A stretch of 64,000 bases of DNA from Corynebacterium sp. CNCTC7651 (GTDB lineage Bacteria > Actinomycetota > Actinomycetes > Mycobacteriales > Mycobacteriaceae), in NCBI RefSeq assembly GCF_021496665.1, contig NZ_CP071246.1, positions 124,001-188,000 on the forward strand, read 5' to 3'. The notes beneath the pieces are model-generated. The model ran no database searches. It was not told the DNA's origin and was given only the letters and a program-made list of their open reading frames with translations. The translations under genes and the position numbers were made by a program. Of this stretch, positions 62,922-64,000 are shown in pieces (within the stretch, counting starts at the first letter, position 1; every line of letters begins with the position of its first letter).

Positions 62922-63299
62922 CTACACCAGGATCATCACGGCGGTCACGGCCAGCGCCACCGCCACGATCAGGGACAGCACGGGCACGATCGCGGGCACC
63001 GGCAGCGGGCGGCCGTGGCGCATCGCGCGCTCCACGTGCACCCACCGCACGGCCGCGCCGCCCGCGATGCACAGCCCGCCCAGGATCACCAGCACCGCCA
63101 CCGCTTTCTGGTGCTGCGGGTGCACGCCGTGGATATCAAACGCCCCGAGCGCGATCCCGCCGGCCAGAAACGCCAGCGCCGTGCGCGTCCACGCCAGGTA
63201 CGTGCGCTCGTTGGCCAGGGTGAAGCGCGGGTCCGGCTCTTCGCCGTCGGGGAAGACGCGCCGGGCGAACCAGGACCTGTCGTCGCGCTGGGTGCTCAT
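62922..63299 (-). CDS. DUF202-family membrane protein (2), YidH-like
   Basis: 125 residues. Hallmark LANERTYLAWTRTALAFLAG then two more helices (AVAVLVILGGLCIAGGAAV and VPVLSLIVAVALAVTAVMIL). Three bases separate it from the next DUF202 gene, so the pair is an operon, probably a heteromeric membrane complex (inference). ATG at 63299 has TAGCGT eight bases upstream, overlapping the menC -10 box. Confidence 0.8.
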   Translation of the reverse strand: MSTQRDDRSWFARRVFPDGEEPDPRFTLANERTYLAWTRTALAFLAGGIALGAFDIHGVHPQHQKAVAVLVILGGLCIAGGAAVRWVHVERAMRHGRPLPVPAIVPVLSLIVAVALAVTAVMILV

Positions 63300-63307
63300 G
63301 TCAGCCA

Positions 63308-63317
63308 ACGCTACGCT
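63308..63317. promoter_or_regulatory. Overlapping divergent -10 boxes (DUF202 / menC)
   Basis: ACGCTACGCT reads TAGCGT on the minus strand and TACGCT on the plus strand with a shared TA at 63312-63313. Starts lie 8 bases (63299, minus) and 7 bases (63325, plus) away. Same ANNNTANNNT layout as at 16296-16305. Confidence 0.55.
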
Positions 63318-63324
63318 GGCCGGC

Positions 63325-64000
63325 ATGGAGCTGCCCACCGTCGACGACATCCTCGCCCGCGCCCACGTGGTCGCCCTCCCGATGGCGGTGCGCTTCCGCG
63401 GCGTGACCACGCGCGAAGCACTGCTCATCGACGGCCCCGCCGGCTGGGGCGAATTCTCCCCCTTCCTGGAGTACGCGCCCGCGGAGGCCGCCGCCTGGCT
63501 CGCCTCCGGCATCGAGGCCGCCTACCTCGGGCTCCCCGCCGCGGAAGGCTCGGTGGAGGTCAACGGCACCGTCCCCGCCGTGCCCCCCGCCGAGGTCGAG
63601 GCCGTGCTCGCGCGCTTCCCTGGCGTCCGCACGTTCAAAATCAAGGTCGCCGAAAAAGGGCACTCGCTTGACGACGATCGCTTGCGCATCAACCGCGTCC
63701 GCCAACTCCGCCCTGATGCCGCCCTCCGCGTGGACGCCAACCGCGGGTGGACCGTCGAGGAGGCCGTCGCCGCCGAACGTGCGCTGACCGAGACTGGCCC
63801 GCTCGAGTACATCGAGCAGCCTTGCGCCACCGTCGAGGAGCTCGCCGAGGTGTCACCACGGGTGGTGGAGTTGGGGGCGGCTCAGGTTGGCGTCGTCAAG
63901 CAAGCGCCCCTTGGTGGGGTACGTACCCTGCTGGGGATCGGGCGCGAGCTGGGGCTGGAGCTGACGGTGGCCAGCGCCCTGGATACCGCGGTGGGGATTG
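63325..64000 (+). CDS. menC: o-Succinylbenzoate synthase, partial, with internal gap
   Basis: 225 residues seen; the gene runs off the right edge. Enolase superfamily: catalytic Lys pair in TFKIKVAEKG (105, 107), metal ligands in LRVDANRGW (Asp137) and YIEQPCA (Glu164), and LK-equivalent VVKQAPLGGVRTL. Between EELAEV (to residue 176) and SPRVVELGAAQ the expected stretch of about 20 residues containing PxAADES, the third metal ligand, is absent, so the enzyme may be inactive. In frame, no stop. Leaderless with TACGCT 7 bases upstream. Confidence 0.85.
   Translation, partial: MELPTVDDILARAHVVALPMAVRFRGVTTREALLIDGPAGWGEFSPFLEYAPAEAAAWLASGIEAAYLGLPAAEGSVEVNGTVPAVPPAEVEAVLARFPGVRTFKIKVAEKGHSLDDDRLRINRVRQLRPDAALRVDANRGWTVEEAVAAERALTETGPLEYIEQPCATVEELAEVSPRVVELGAAQVGVVKQAPLGGVRTLLGIGRELGLELTVASALDTAVGI

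Larger units (their letters stand above)
916..63901. repeat. Dispersed 11-base word CGTCGNNAAGC (35 copies)
   Basis: Left ends, plus orientation: 4407, 6827, 11757, 19772, 24932, 34838, 40319, 44300, 45979, 47304, 50932, 59391, 59490, 59768, 62338, 63891. Minus orientation (GCTTNNCGACG): 916, 3907, 7565, 12779, 16531, 21634, 23556, 31132, 42528, 44909, 45383, 47446, 50701, 51259, 52424, 53990, 56386, 57829, 63666. The NN is AT in 12, TC in 7, AC in 4, AA in 4, TA in 3. The base after AAGC is most often A. Copies lie in genes and between them. Confidence 0.85.

Noticed and set aside
1..64000. tRNA, rRNA, CRISPR or phage genes
   Set aside because: No cloverleaf, rRNA stretch, regularly spaced repeats, integrase or structural phage gene could be found by reading both strands.

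Overview
The window is a high-GC actinobacterial chromosome segment, almost certainly from a Corynebacterium (CMNR group). Evidence includes a mycolyltransferase-type esterase, mycothiol biosynthesis (mshA), a type-B succinate dehydrogenase with a three-gene sdhCAB layout, a fused uroporphyrinogen methyltransferase/synthase, a SenX3-RegX3 type two-component pair behind gpmA, and a hemA...hemL-ccs-men order like that of Corynebacterium glutamicum. Many genes have a TANNNT -10 box 6-8 bases before the start codon and no Shine-Dalgarno, the signature of leaderless mRNAs. No rRNA, tRNA, CRISPR array, insertion sequence or prophage was seen.

Layout. 1-7.3 kb: 5' end of a secreted mycolyltransferase-like gene (minus strand), lpd, then a YbjN/HSP90-like/TPR chaperone-type trio and a SRPBCC protein. 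7.3-11.8 kb: promoter region, sdhCAB and a small membrane protein, with a long intercistronic stem-loop. 11.8-17.3 kb: DUF445, an acidic helical protein, DUF2516, a lipid-binding LmeA-like protein, a methyltransferase, DUF2505 and murB. 17.3-17.8 kb: an intact MNT nucleotidyltransferase followed by a decayed HEPN partner. 17.9-21.3 kb: two tandem acyl-CoA ligases that share a palindromic operator candidate. 21.4-31.8 kb: ParA/MinD-like ATPase, mshA, secreted serine protease, gpmA, senX3-regX3, Ppx, proC and a small HTH protein. 32-34.9 kb: ribosomal mini-protein bS22, an Old Yellow Enzyme oxidoreductase with its own operator candidate, a HAD hydrolase and a glutaredoxin. 35-53.3 kb: tetrapyrrole and cytochrome c maturation block (hemA, hemC, hemD/cobA, hemB, two membrane proteins, a catalytically dead P-type ATPase homologue, hemE, hemY, a DedA protein, hemL, a phosphatase, ccsX-like, ccdA, resB, ccsB). 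53.3-58.5 kb: galE, XRE regulator, small membrane proteins, AEC transporter, DUF222/HNH protein and menA. 58.8-64 kb: a small secreted protein, menE, an AAA ATPase cassette flanked by AT-rich 35-base direct repeats, menB, two DUF202 proteins and the 5' part of menC.

The genes mostly serve respiration: succinate dehydrogenase feeds menaquinone (menA/E/B/C), haem and cytochrome c maturation genes build the cytochromes, and Lpd links to central carbon flux. The most unusual signals are (i) a dispersed 11-base word, CGTCGNNAAGC, found 35 times where about one is expected, on both strands and inside and outside genes; (ii) the repeat-bounded AAA ATPase cassette inside the menaquinone cluster; (iii) a cluster of proteins that lost catalytic motifs: a P-type ATPase paralogue without the phosphorylated Asp, a CcsX without its CxxC, and a MenC without its third metal-ligand segment; (iv) in-frame tandem duplications in hemY (69 bases) and at the menB/DUF202 junction (57 bases); and (v) overlapping divergent -10 boxes sharing one TA.
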